Below are positions 34,201 to 39,998 of a stretch of DNA of 52,465 bases, piece by piece. A program made the translations under genes and the position numbers. Position 1 is the stretch's first letter. Each line of letters begins with the position of its first letter. The notes below the pieces were generated by a model, which saw only the letters and a list, made by a program, of their open reading frames with translations, ran no database searches and was not told the DNA's origin. The stretch covers positions 1-52,465 of the IMG/VR virus record IMGVR_UViG_3300045944_000450; one strand, written 5' to 3'. Origin of the DNA: a virus.

Positions 34201-34811
34201 ATGGCTTTTTGTGTGAATACTGCACCATTCACAGCGCGGGCGATGCCGGGATTTCCTGGAATAGCACGGGGGTCAAAACCAATATCGTACTCCGGGAAAC
34301 CGTGGTGAACGGCAACACGGCGGAGGGTATTGATGCTGCGACTAGCACCGGGGCACTCATCCAGAACGCGCTGGTCTACGCCAACGGTGGGATTGGCGTG
34401 CGCATGCGCACCGGGGCGAACAACCTGAAGCTCTATAACAGCTCGGTGCATGGCAATACGGGCGTGGGCGTGCAGTGCGATGCCGGGTCCACGGGCGTCG
34501 AAATTAAAAATGTCATTTCCTACGCCAACGCCACCAACATTGTGAACAACTGTGGTGCCACCACGGCAACGAATTACACGACGGATCCCCTATTTATCAA
34601 TCCTGGCGCCGGCAATTTCCGTCTCTCCAACGGCTCAGGCGCGATTAACACGGGGACGCCACTGCCAGGGTTGACGATTGATCTGGACGGCGCAGTGCGT
34701 CCCCAGGGGACCTACGATATCGGGGCCTATGAGCGCGATCAACTCACGCCACCCACGCAGGACGTGATTGCGCTACGGCGGGCGTTCTGGCAGATGGAGC
34801 TTCTGTACTGA
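31206..34811 (+). CDS. exported three-module parallel beta-helix protein
   Basis: This 1201-residue protein has a signal peptide (MVKCVLGCMLVLFIWTIPGEA) and AGGAG 8 nt before its ATG. It repeats one architecture three times (about residues 20-426, 436-807 and 817-1179). Each module has a DUF1565-like opening (IYVAKTGSDSNNC at about 437 and 818), Asn-rich parallel beta-helix rungs (KIYNNLVYN, NNTIYNNNGSGI), and an ending close to GKYDIGAYE. The repeat implies tandem duplication. DNA is less GC-rich than neighbours. The fold is common in polysaccharide-binding or degrading spikes and adhesins. Enzyme residues were not identified. It overlaps the next gene start. Confidence 0.8.
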   Translation: MVKCVLGCMLVLFIWTIPGEAFDYYISLTGSDTAFNCVDSRNRIDRPKRNFHGANGAIACLVAGDRLYVRGGNWGPNDYINGQSSPILKSGTSWTNAITIEGYPGETAVLKPGTAVTTVVNIPSQSYIIVKNLRLDATNAAHGTDCSSGTCQSYGTAISMGSPGGGHHIRIENCDVGPAFSTVMFLTNDSEVINSKLHDSTRSYGIYAPCARCIIDGNEFYNNHGHGIQLYSASDKTPTHDSIIRNNIVYNNGSTERGIPAITVGTGDRIKIYNNLVYNHAYSGGIYIGTNTPVKDVEVYNNTIYNNNGSGIKLGDRSTGAKLYNNISYNNSVSIENSGSAGATTGTNLCQHAQFGCTIVANPLFVNPTATPPNLQLQSGSPAKDAGTTLALVTTDFAGPPNYTSVPRPQPQTAAGKYDIGAYEIVQATGPVANTNPIYVAKTGSDSNNCFAAESQSTPKLTIGSALSCMTVAGKKLYIKAGTYVEALNSPITGGASWNAPTVISAFDTDVVMIQPASGSAVLTLNGTSTNIYKYTSFEKLIFDATNTDAGIVQGPAAFVSFIRYLNGQVRNAAVGSGISGLHAGSELVGMYVHHNATNGLAFCGQGVTIRDSEMSFNGSYGIQLYDPGTPGCATNTAIFKNRIHDNQSNGGVLLGGGDNVQFYNNLVYGNVGGGIKPVRYGPPTNVKIYNNTIYNNTADGIIVAGDATGTELVNNILYLNPVAITDSGVGTIMTTNLCGAPGVGCEKVGDPLFVNAGAGNFQLQALSPARNAGTTKTLVATDFAGVARPQPPSPTGKYDIGAHEFVEEIPPEEGNTNTIYVAKTGTDSTATGHCIVAESESTPKLTIANALLCMTVPGKKLMIKTGTYVENIETKTQPITGGNGPSYTDATTIQAFGSDIVTIQLPAGGAAGIALFLNNSDHHLLFKNLIFDSANKASSNVIALMPGTHHIRFEGCEGKNTLTGFEVVFINQANNIEFVHSTFHHSATDAIFLKGPLDGFLCEYCTIHSAGDAGISWNSTGVKTNIVLRETVVNGNTAEGIDAATSTGALIQNALVYANGGIGVRMRTGANNLKLYNSSVHGNTGVGVQCDAGSTGVEIKNVISYANATNIVNNCGATTATNYTTDPLFINPGAGNFRLSNGSGAINTGTPLPGLTIDLDGAVRPQGTYDIGAYERDQLTPPTQDVIALRRAFWQMELLY

Positions 34812-35215
34812 TGGCTGCCACCCCTCCGCCCCCACCCCCCCGCAATGGCAATGGCCGCGAAAGCTTGCACGTCAGCCTGGGCAGTAAAACGGTCGGCATC
34901 CAGGCCGCGTCGCTGACGACGGTGTTACTCTTGATCGCGGGCTGCGTTGGAGGCTACCTCATTTATACCGCGATGGATCACCGCCTCGAAGCCATCCTGG
35001 CTGGGCAAGCCCGCACGCAAGTGGTGCTGGAAGCCAATCGCGCGACGATTCTCGACGCCCTGCACGCGCAACAAGCGTTTATCGTCGACCAAGCGCACCA
35101 GGGACGCCAGCGGCACGAGCAGCAGGCCGAGCTGTTGCGGCGGCTCGTGCTGATTCTCGAACTGCCGCCGGAGGTGCTCGGGGGCGCCACGCCGCTACGC
35201 CCGCCAGGGCCGTAG
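34811..35215 (+). CDS. single-pass membrane protein with coiled coil (spanin- or holin-type candidate)
   Basis: This 134-residue protein starts inside the previous stop codon. It has a Pro-rich, basic N-terminus, one strong transmembrane helix at about residues 29-53 (SLTTVLLLIAGCVGGYLIYT), and an outer part that is a long coiled coil rich in Gln and Ala (about 55-115). This topology, a single N-terminal anchor and a periplasmic coiled coil, is that of inner-membrane spanins, but no separate outer lipoprotein was found. It could also anchor or present the neighbouring spikes. It is the last gene of the rightward block and ends 3 nt from the converging gene. Confidence 0.6.
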   Translation: MAATPPPPPPRNGNGRESLHVSLGSKTVGIQAASLTTVLLLIAGCVGGYLIYTAMDHRLEAILAGQARTQVVLEANRATILDALHAQQAFIVDQAHQGRQRHEQQAELLRRLVLILELPPEVLGGATPLRPPGP

Positions 35216-35218
35216 GTG

Positions 35219-35501
35219 TCAGATAGTCTCGCCCCCGCCGGTAAAGTCAGGCAGCCCATCCCCATCGAGACAGTGCCACAGGTGCAGCACCTCATGGATA
35301 TTGACATGGTTGCTCCGGGGCGGCATGACCTGAATGGCCTGGCGGTCGCCGCCAATAAACAGCTCTTTGACCTCGCTCATCTGTGGCCAGGACGGGAGTT
35401 GGCCGCCACGCAGGGACACGCTGACATGGAGCCATCGGCGGGCGTCAGCATACTGCGCACAGGACACCAAGACGCGCAAGCGTTCATACTTCGCATAGGC
35501 T
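35219..35501 (-). pseudogene. 3' part of a DUF7694-type gene interrupted by a transposon
   Basis: On the minus strand this segment encodes KYERLRVLVSCAQYADARRWLHVSVSL, GQLPSWPQMSEVKELFIGGDRQAIQVMPP, then VNIHEVLHLWHCLDGDGLPDF, the recognisable pattern of phage DUF7694 proteins (conserved in HVSVS-x-x-x-x-LPSW-VK-FIG-AIQV-LHLW). Its present reading continues into the transposon end to a false start at 35542. Joined to 39392-39552 at the 9-bp duplication it becomes one open frame of 145 codons. The function of DUF7694 is unknown. It is the distal gene of the leftward operon. Confidence 0.85.
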
Positions 35502-35520
35502 GGCTTTGCACAAAAAGTCC
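35502..35520 (+). repeat. left terminal inverted repeat
   Basis: The sequence GGCTTTGCACAAAAAGTCC pairs with the right terminal repeat at 39373-39391 at 18 of 19 positions. It lies directly after the left target duplication GCATAGGCT. Confidence 0.9.
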
Positions 35521-35541
35521 CTCTTGCACCAAAACGCGGCA

Positions 35542-35559
35542 TTCTGCACCAAAAGTCGG
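35542..35559 (+). repeat. left subterminal inverted repeat
   Basis: TTCTGCACCAAAAGTCGG is perfectly complementary to CCGACTTTTGGTGCAGAA at 39323-39340. A third, looser copy of the TTGCACCAAAA core lies at 35524-35534. Repeated cores near both ends are what transposase-binding sites look like. Confidence 0.8.
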
Positions 35560-35619
35560 AAACGGTTTGCCATAGGAGATATAGATTGAGATATAACTAT
35601 TTCCAATAAATAGCGTATG

Positions 35620-37110
35620 TTACAAAGGCAGGACTATTTGATCGTTAGGAATAATTGTTTGTGCTGCACTGAGCACTTCAAGACTCATAGGGATTTCTAA
35701 GCGTTTGCGGTCTTCTACTATCTCTTTTATTGTTACGATACTTATCTTGTCATAACTTCGTCCCATATCTTCGTGCTTATATTGGCCGGCACCTTTGGCT
35801 TCGCTCATCATAGGACGTGTAGGAGCTTCTAAAGTTATGAGAACTGCCATGGCCGCTTCCTCTCGCTCCATATCGCCCCGAAGTGTAGCAATATCGCCGC
35901 GCTTAACCCCTCCAGATTTGACTTGAAAGATGATCTTTGCATTGTCCGTCCTACCAGTCTTGAAAAAAGCACGCGCGTCAATACCTGCATCGGCACCTTT
36001 CTTTTCATTGATGATTGCACGGTTATTTGTGTAAGTAAGTACAGCCCATTTTTCAAATTCTTTGCGTAGTCGGTCATCTTGCTTGTGTGCGAGGGCTTGT
36101 GCGGAAGCCATATCGCGCGGAATGCCGTCAGTGCGTATGTGCGCCAATACGTCTTTACCAAAAGATGCTTCAAGCCGCCTAAGCACCAGTGAAATAGACT
36201 GATAAGTAATATCTATACCTATCCATTTGCGCTTCAAATTCTCGGCGACAACAACAGTCGTTCCACATCCACAATAGGCATCTAAAATAAGATCGCCTTT
36301 GTTTGTGGATGCCCTAATAATGCGCTCTAACAAGGTAGTCGGTTTTTCCGTTGGGTAGAGTTGCTTGATCGGAGGAACGCGGCTGATGTCCCACACATCG
36401 TCCATTGCTACACCAACTGACTCGCCTTCCATTTGCGATGGCTGACGCTGTCCTCTAGAATCATGACTGGATATGATTTTTGCATTCCCGAACCGTTTTT
36501 TCGTGGCGGGAGAGCGCTCCACAAAGAGCGTGTTAAATACGCGCTCAGAGTCGTCGGATTTGCTGTAGAAGAAAATAACATCGTGGTTGCGCACGAATTG
36601 ACGCTGAATAATGGACCACTTGAGATAATGCCAGATGATCTCGTTACGAAAATCTCCGCCGGTCGTGACAAAGATGGAATCTAATATGAGTTTGAGATAG
36701 TGGCTTGCGGTAGGGTCGCAATGCAGGTAGAAACTGCCGGTCGGCTTCAAGACGCGATGAATCTCTGTCAAACGCAATGACATACTTACGAGATACGCTA
36801 GTAAACTGCCTTCACGCAAGACGCTGTGCAATCCTTTTATAAGCTCTACCAATTGAGCCTGAAAGCGTCCCTCGGCATTATCTATAATCTCACTATACCC
36901 AGTATTAGCATGATCATCCCACAGCCAGGTATCAATAAAAGCTTGTGCCTGGGCACGGTCTTCATTACCAATATTGTTATAGATTTGATTGTAATTTCGT
37001 TTGGAATTGAATGGTGGATCAATATAGCACAGGTCTATTGATTCATCCCTGATATACCTGCGCAAGACATCAAGATTGTCACCATAATACAGACGGTTGG
37101 TGCTTGGCAT
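35620..37110 (-). CDS. DNA methyltransferase fused to an Mrr-like nuclease
   Basis: This 496-residue protein has an N-terminal beta-class methyltransferase: DPPF catalytic motif at residues 31-34 and the SAM-binding motif DAYCGCGTT at 277-285. The C-terminal domain has KGADAGIDA (371-379) and IIFQVKSG (393-400), the metal-binding D and Q-x-K of an Mrr-like PD-(D/E)xK nuclease. One polypeptide could therefore both mark and cut DNA, like a self-contained restriction-modification enzyme. The ATG at 37110 has GGAGAG upstream. It is the main cargo of the transposon and reads opposite to the transposase. Recognition site unknown. Confidence 0.85.
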   Translation of the reverse strand: MPSTNRLYYGDNLDVLRRYIRDESIDLCYIDPPFNSKRNYNQIYNNIGNEDRAQAQAFIDTWLWDDHANTGYSEIIDNAEGRFQAQLVELIKGLHSVLREGSLLAYLVSMSLRLTEIHRVLKPTGSFYLHCDPTASHYLKLILDSIFVTTGGDFRNEIIWHYLKWSIIQRQFVRNHDVIFFYSKSDDSERVFNTLFVERSPATKKRFGNAKIISSHDSRGQRQPSQMEGESVGVAMDDVWDISRVPPIKQLYPTEKPTTLLERIIRASTNKGDLILDAYCGCGTTVVVAENLKRKWIGIDITYQSISLVLRRLEASFGKDVLAHIRTDGIPRDMASAQALAHKQDDRLRKEFEKWAVLTYTNNRAIINEKKGADAGIDARAFFKTGRTDNAKIIFQVKSGGVKRGDIATLRGDMEREEAAMAVLITLEAPTRPMMSEAKGAGQYKHEDMGRSYDKISIVTIKEIVEDRKRLEIPMSLEVLSAAQTIIPNDQIVLPL

Positions 37111-37412
37111 AGGCGTCTCTCCAAAAACTCCTGCCGACTCAGTATAGGTTCTGCGGGGTCTGTTTCTCTCTTCCAGTATACTCTATTCTTCTCTAGCGGC
37201 ATAGCGTAAAGAGATCGCTTGTCACGCGCATGCACGCACTCATTCACTCTGCATATGAGCCATTGCGCTTCTCATGCATGCATATTATACTTAGATCTAC
37301 CCGACTCATACGCCCCTCTCTGGCCATGCCACCAGAGTCTTCTGTTGTCTCATAATAGGAGTAAAAGGTATGTATATGGTATGAACATACCACGGAGAGA
37401 AAGGACGAAGCC
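37111..37412. promoter_or_regulatory. divergent control region of the transposon cargo
   Basis: This 302-bp, AT-rich gap separates the divergent methyltransferase (minus) and the helical protein (plus). It holds several TATA-like stretches (TATACT on the minus strand, TATTAT near 37286), repeated ATGCATG motifs, and, next to the plus-strand start, the palindrome described below. No other gene-like frame is seen. Confidence 0.5.
37377..37392. promoter_or_regulatory. perfect palindrome, candidate operator of the winged-helix-like gene
   Basis: TGGTATG-AA-CATACCA is a perfect 16-bp palindrome located 20 bp before the ATG of the gene at 37413. Such sites are bound by dimeric regulators. Type II restriction systems often carry a controller protein with such a box upstream of its own gene; here that role is inferred only from position. 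Confidence 0.55.
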
Positions 37413-37892
37413 ATGCAAGAGTATATTCAGCGTCTTCAAGCAAGAAAGAGAGAGATAGCAAAAAGAATGAAAGACTTGGAAAAGTACATTCGTGAAGTTC
37501 AACAGCTTGACAATGAATTGCAGCATATTGATGCCATATTACATATGCATGTAAAAACTGAGGAAACATTAGAAGAACCCACTGGACAAATCCCCTATAT
37601 TCATATACTATATAGTCATAATAACAGGAAAATTCCTTCTGGCATAGCCAGACATATTCTGGCTCTTTTTGCTGACAACAACAAACCTCTCCCCATCAAT
37701 ATGATCCATCAACGCCTCAAAGAGCAAGGTATCAACACTAGCATGTCAGGCGTCAATACTGCTCTACGTCGAAACACGGTTTTTTTTGAACAGATAGAGA
37801 AGTTCTTTTGGAGGCTGAGGATAACAGGCCATCAGGAGGTGAGCCAAGAAGAGAGCCAACCAACGCTAGCAGAAGAGGTAGTGGCACAATGA
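37413..37892 (+). CDS. coiled-coil / winged-helix-like protein, possible controller
   Basis: This 159-residue protein starts behind AAAGGA. The first half is a charged coiled coil (about residues 1-45). The second half (about 75-135) has the order of a winged helix: RHILALFADNNKPLPINMIHQRLKEQGINTSMSGVNTALRR, with the last segment similar to a recognition helix, then FFEQIEKFFWRL as the wing. A dimeric DNA-binding regulator would fit a restriction-cargo element. No family was recognised. Confidence 0.7.
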   Translation: MQEYIQRLQARKREIAKRMKDLEKYIREVQQLDNELQHIDAILHMHVKTEETLEEPTGQIPYIHILYSHNNRKIPSGIARHILALFADNNKPLPINMIHQRLKEQGINTSMSGVNTALRRNTVFFEQIEKFFWRLRITGHQEVSQEESQPTLAEEVVAQ

Positions 37893-37930
37893 TACGATAG
37901 ATATATAGTTGGTAATGAAGAAAGTGGTGG

Positions 37931-38005
37931 GGCCGCGTGGGCAAGAAGCAAGCCGTCCGACTCGCAAATCGGAAGACGGGAGTGCAACTCTCCTCGCGGC
38001 CTCCA
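37931..38005 (+). tRNA. tRNA-Cys-like gene with 8-nt anticodon loop, CCA encoded
   Basis: Stems pair almost perfectly: acceptor GGCCGCG (37931-37937) with CGCGGCC (37995-38001); D stem GGC/GCC (37940-37942/37952-37954); anticodon stem TCCGA/TCGGA (37956-37960/37969-37973); T stem GGGAG/CTCCT with one G-U (37978-37982/37990-37994). The T at 38002 precedes CCA. The anticodon loop is CTCGCAAA, eight bases, so the Cys anticodon GCA is present with an extra C before it. A U73 discriminator also fits Cys. The D loop lacks the usual GG, and the T loop reads TGCAACT. It is inside the transposon; function uncertain. Confidence 0.6.
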
Positions 38006-38014
38006 CTGCATACC

Positions 38015-38121
38015 TTGCGTCCCCAGTGTTGGAGCACTGAGGACGCGCAACCAGGAGACCCCGCAAAGGGTACTGAGTTGCACCCGCTAGGGCAATTCAG
38101 TATACCCTGTGTGCGGGTCTC
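38015..38121 (+). ncRNA. strongly folded RNA segment before the transposase
   Basis: Two long hairpins follow the tRNA-like gene. The first pairs GCGTCC (38017-38022) with GGACGC (38041-38046) and CAGTG with CACTG inside. The second has an outer stem GAGACCCCGCA/TGCGGGTCTC (38055-38065/38112-38121, one bulged C), and an inner imperfect stem from GGGTACTGAGTTGC (38068-38081) to its partner at 38092-38107. It ends 22 nt before the transposase ATG. It could control transposase expression or be a functional RNA. No known RNA family was recognised. Confidence 0.5.
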
Positions 38122-38143
38122 TGTCCAGAGGGAGACTCGTACC

Positions 38144-39373
38144 ATGGATACCCGTCAAGAACGCGGATTACAACTGGCCCAACGCGGCCATGTCGTGAAA
38201 CACGCCAATGGTTGGAAAGTGCTCTCACAGACTGGCAATGGCCATTATCTAGTCACCGTCGATGATATACCGTCTTGTACCTGTCGAGATTTTGAATTAC
38301 GCGGCTCCAAATGCAAGCATATCTATGCGGTCGAAGATCTCATTTCCTGGCAAACGACTACGAATGCGGACCAAACCATCACGACGACGACCAAAACGGT
38401 CCGCATTACCTATAAACAGAACTGGCCGGTCTATAATGCGGCGCAGACCGAGGAGAAGGTCCGCTTCATTCCCCTCTTAGAGGCCCTTTGTAGCCTCATC
38501 GAACAGCCACCACAAGCGACAGGCAGACCGCGATTGTTGCTGTGCGATATGGTGTTTGCCTGCGTCTATAAAGTCTATGAAGGCTTCTCGTCACGTCGCT
38601 TCATGGGCGATCTCCACGAGGCAGAAGCCCAGGAGCATATCGATAAAGCCGCCCATTTTAATAGCGTGTCGCGCTATCTTGCCACCCCCGCCTTGACGGA
38701 CCTGTTGACGCAGCTTGTCACGGTGAGCAGTCTGCCGCTCAAAGGCATTGAGCATAACTTTGCCGTCGATTCCTCTGGGTTTTCGACCTGTCGGTTTGTG
38801 CGATGGTTTAACAAGAAGTATGGTAGGGAAATCGACAACCGGGAATGGGTCAAAGCCCATCTCATGGTGGGCGTGGACACCAAGATTGTCACCAGTGTGG
38901 AAATGAGCGGCTGGGCCGCCAATGACACCACCTATTTTGTGCCACTGTTGGAGCGGACAGCGCAGTATTTCCCGCTCCAGGATGTCTCAGCCGATAAGGC
39001 ATATTTGAGCCATAAAAACCTGCGAGCGACTGCCAAAGCCAAGGCCGTGCCGTTTATTCCCTTCAAGATCAATACCGCCGTCCCCAAAGGGAATACGATT
39101 TGGTCTGAGATGTATCATTACTTTATGAGTAACAGGGACGAATTCTTGACGCACTATCACAAGCGGTCGAATGTGGAAACGGCCTTCTCAATGATCAAGA
39201 CGAAATTTGGGGACTCCGTGAGGAGTAAGAGCCCTGCTGGGCAACTGAATGAGGTCTTATGCAAGGTACTCTGTCACAATATTTGCGTGATCATCCAGGG
39301 CATTTACGAATTTGACCTTACCCCGACTTTTGGTGCAGAAACGCGGCTTGCACTCAAAACTGTGGAAAACTAG
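38144..39373 (+). CDS. DDE transposase with N-terminal SWIM zinc finger
   Basis: This 409-residue protein starts at ATG 38144 with a GAGGGAGA site; the frame open from 37937 is the tRNA-like and hairpin region. Residues 45-59 (CTC...CKH) form a SWIM zinc finger for DNA binding. The catalytic triad is seen as D209 (NFAVDSSGFS), D284 (VSADKAYLS) and E345 (RSNVETAFSMIK), the layout of IS4-type Transposase_11 enzymes. The stop TAG overlaps the right inverted repeat. It should cut and join the transposon ends. All key residues are present, so the element may be active. Confidence 0.85.
   Translation: MDTRQERGLQLAQRGHVVKHANGWKVLSQTGNGHYLVTVDDIPSCTCRDFELRGSKCKHIYAVEDLISWQTTTNADQTITTTTKTVRITYKQNWPVYNAAQTEEKVRFIPLLEALCSLIEQPPQATGRPRLLLCDMVFACVYKVYEGFSSRRFMGDLHEAEAQEHIDKAAHFNSVSRYLATPALTDLLTQLVTVSSLPLKGIEHNFAVDSSGFSTCRFVRWFNKKYGREIDNREWVKAHLMVGVDTKIVTSVEMSGWAANDTTYFVPLLERTAQYFPLQDVSADKAYLSHKNLRATAKAKAVPFIPFKINTAVPKGNTIWSEMYHYFMSNRDEFLTHYHKRSNVETAFSMIKTKFGDSVRSKSPAGQLNEVLCKVLCHNICVIIQGIYEFDLTPTFGAETRLALKTVEN
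39323..39340 (+). repeat. right subterminal inverted repeat
   Basis: CCGACTTTTGGTGCAGAA is the exact complement of 35542-35559. It lies inside the transposase coding sequence. Confidence 0.8.
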
Positions 39374-39391
39374 GACTTTTGGTGCAAAGCC
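39373..39391 (+). repeat. right terminal inverted repeat
   Basis: GGACTTTTGGTGCAAAGCC is the complement, with one mismatch, of the left end. It overlaps the last base of the transposase stop codon and is followed directly by the target duplication GCATAGGCT. Confidence 0.9.
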
Positions 39392-39552
39392 GCATAGGCT
39401 CTGGCATAGTCTGGGTCCGGCGTGCCGGTCCAGGGGGAGGTGTCAAGAGCTTCCCACCCTGCGGGGAGAACCTCGGGTAAGAATGCGGGCAGGGGGCATG
39501 GGATCAGATCCCCGAGGTGGTAGGCTTTGCCACGATGATAGACTCTTGGCAT
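39392..39552 (-). pseudogene. 5' part of the interrupted DUF7694-type gene
   Basis: From ATG 39552 (AAGGAG site) the minus strand encodes 54 codons: MPRVYHRGKAYHLGDLIP, then a Pro-rich segment ending DPDYARAYA at the transposon. Joined to 35219-35492 at one copy of the 9-bp repeat it gives a 144-residue protein without frameshift. In its present state it reads on into the inverted repeat to a stop at 39370. The upstream region holds the five-copy 9-bp repeat array. Confidence 0.8.
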
Positions 39553-39587
39553 GAGAGGGCTCCTTTTTAGGGTGGGACAACAGGGAA

Positions 39588-39632
39588 AATCGTTGTAATC
39601 GTTATAATGGTTTAAACCGTTTAAATCGTTTA
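39588..39632. repeat. five tandem 9-bp repeats
   Basis: Read on the minus strand the array is TAAACGATT, TAAACGGTT, TAAACCATT, ATAACGATT, ACAACGATT, with no gaps. It lies between genes 39646 and 39552 and upstream of the latter. It contains a TATAAC promoter-like hexamer. Such arrays bind oligomeric regulators or initiators. Confidence 0.75.
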
Positions 39633-39645
39633 TACGATTATGCCT

Positions 39646-39807
39646 CTACCGCTGCGAGGCCCCCTGCACCGGCAGCGAGGTGCCGGCACAATCCCCGCGC
39701 GGGTTGGCGGTCCAGGTGAACAGGGCCAGCGCCACGACACTCCCAGCCACGGTCACGACAATGACGAGGCGCAGTGCCCGGATCCACGAGGCGGGGAGCG
39801 GCGTCAT
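39646..39807 (-). CDS. 53-residue single-pass membrane protein
   Basis: The ATG at 39807 overlaps the stop of the previous gene (ATGA). It encodes one clear hydrophobic helix (about residues 12-32, LRLVIVVTVAGSVVALALF), then a polar outer part with WTANPRGDCAG and one cysteine. It is under 60 residues. Gene packing supports it. It may belong to the lysis or membrane-modifying group; no family was recognised. Confidence 0.6.
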   Translation of the reverse strand: MTPLPASWIRALRLVIVVTVAGSVVALALFTWTANPRGDCAGTSLPVQGASQR

Positions 39808-39998
39808 GGCCGTGTCGCCTGCCTGTCTTGCTGCTGCGCCAGCGTGACGCAGGTCTGCGCCAGCCGTACCAGGTCAGCTTGGAGCCGGGCCCGCGTCTGG
39901 GCCAGGTGGCGTTGCTCGTCGCGCAAGGCGAGGTCTTGCCGGGCCAGCAGGTCGAGCTGGCGGCGGGTCGTGGTTAAGGTGTCAGTCGGCATCGGCAT
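39804..39998 (-). CDS. 64-residue coiled-coil protein
   Basis: The ATG at 39998 has AAGGAGAG 8 nt upstream and overlaps the stop of the gene ahead. The protein is one charged helix (TTTRRQLDLLARQDLALRDEQRHLAQTRARLQADLVRLAQ, in outline) with heptad spacing. The longer reading to 40463 in this frame adds poorly supported sequence. Its role is unknown; by position it belongs to the early operon. Confidence 0.6.
   Translation of the reverse strand: MPMPTDTLTTTRRQLDLLARQDLALRDEQRHLAQTRARLQADLVRLAQTCVTLAQQQDRQATRP

Larger units (their letters stand above)
35502..39391. mobile_element. 3.9-kb cargo transposon (IS4-like, methyltransferase and tRNA-like cargo)
   Basis: The ends are 19-bp inverted repeats: GGCTTTGCACAAAAAGTCC on the left and its near-perfect complement on the right (one mismatch). 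They are bordered by a perfect 9-bp direct repeat, GCATAGGCT (35493-35501 and 39392-39400). Inside are a SWIM/DDE transposase reading towards the right end, a methyltransferase-nuclease gene on the opposite strand, a winged-helix-like gene, and a tRNA-like gene. The insertion splits a DUF7694-type gene in frame. The AT-rich cargo stands out from the GC-rich phage. The 9-bp duplication is usual for IS4-type transposases; family placement is by motif only. Confidence 0.85.

Noticed and set aside
22957-34811. Diversity-generating retroelement, as in Bordetella phage BPP-1
   Set aside because: No reverse transcriptase, accessory gene or template/variable repeat pair was seen anywhere in the window despite the similar virion gene order.
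35216-35221. Terminator between converging late and early operons
   Set aside because: The two stop codons are 3 nt apart and no hairpin with a T-run was found on either strand.
35216-35575. Plus-strand open frame of 119 codons after the last late gene
   Set aside because: It is antisense to the DUF7694-type 3' part, whose conserved pattern is clear on the minus strand, and it runs into the transposon end.
37937-38143. Upstream extension of the transposase frame by 69 codons
   Set aside because: The segment is the tRNA-like gene and folded RNA. A good ribosome site precedes ATG 38144, where homology-type sequence begins.
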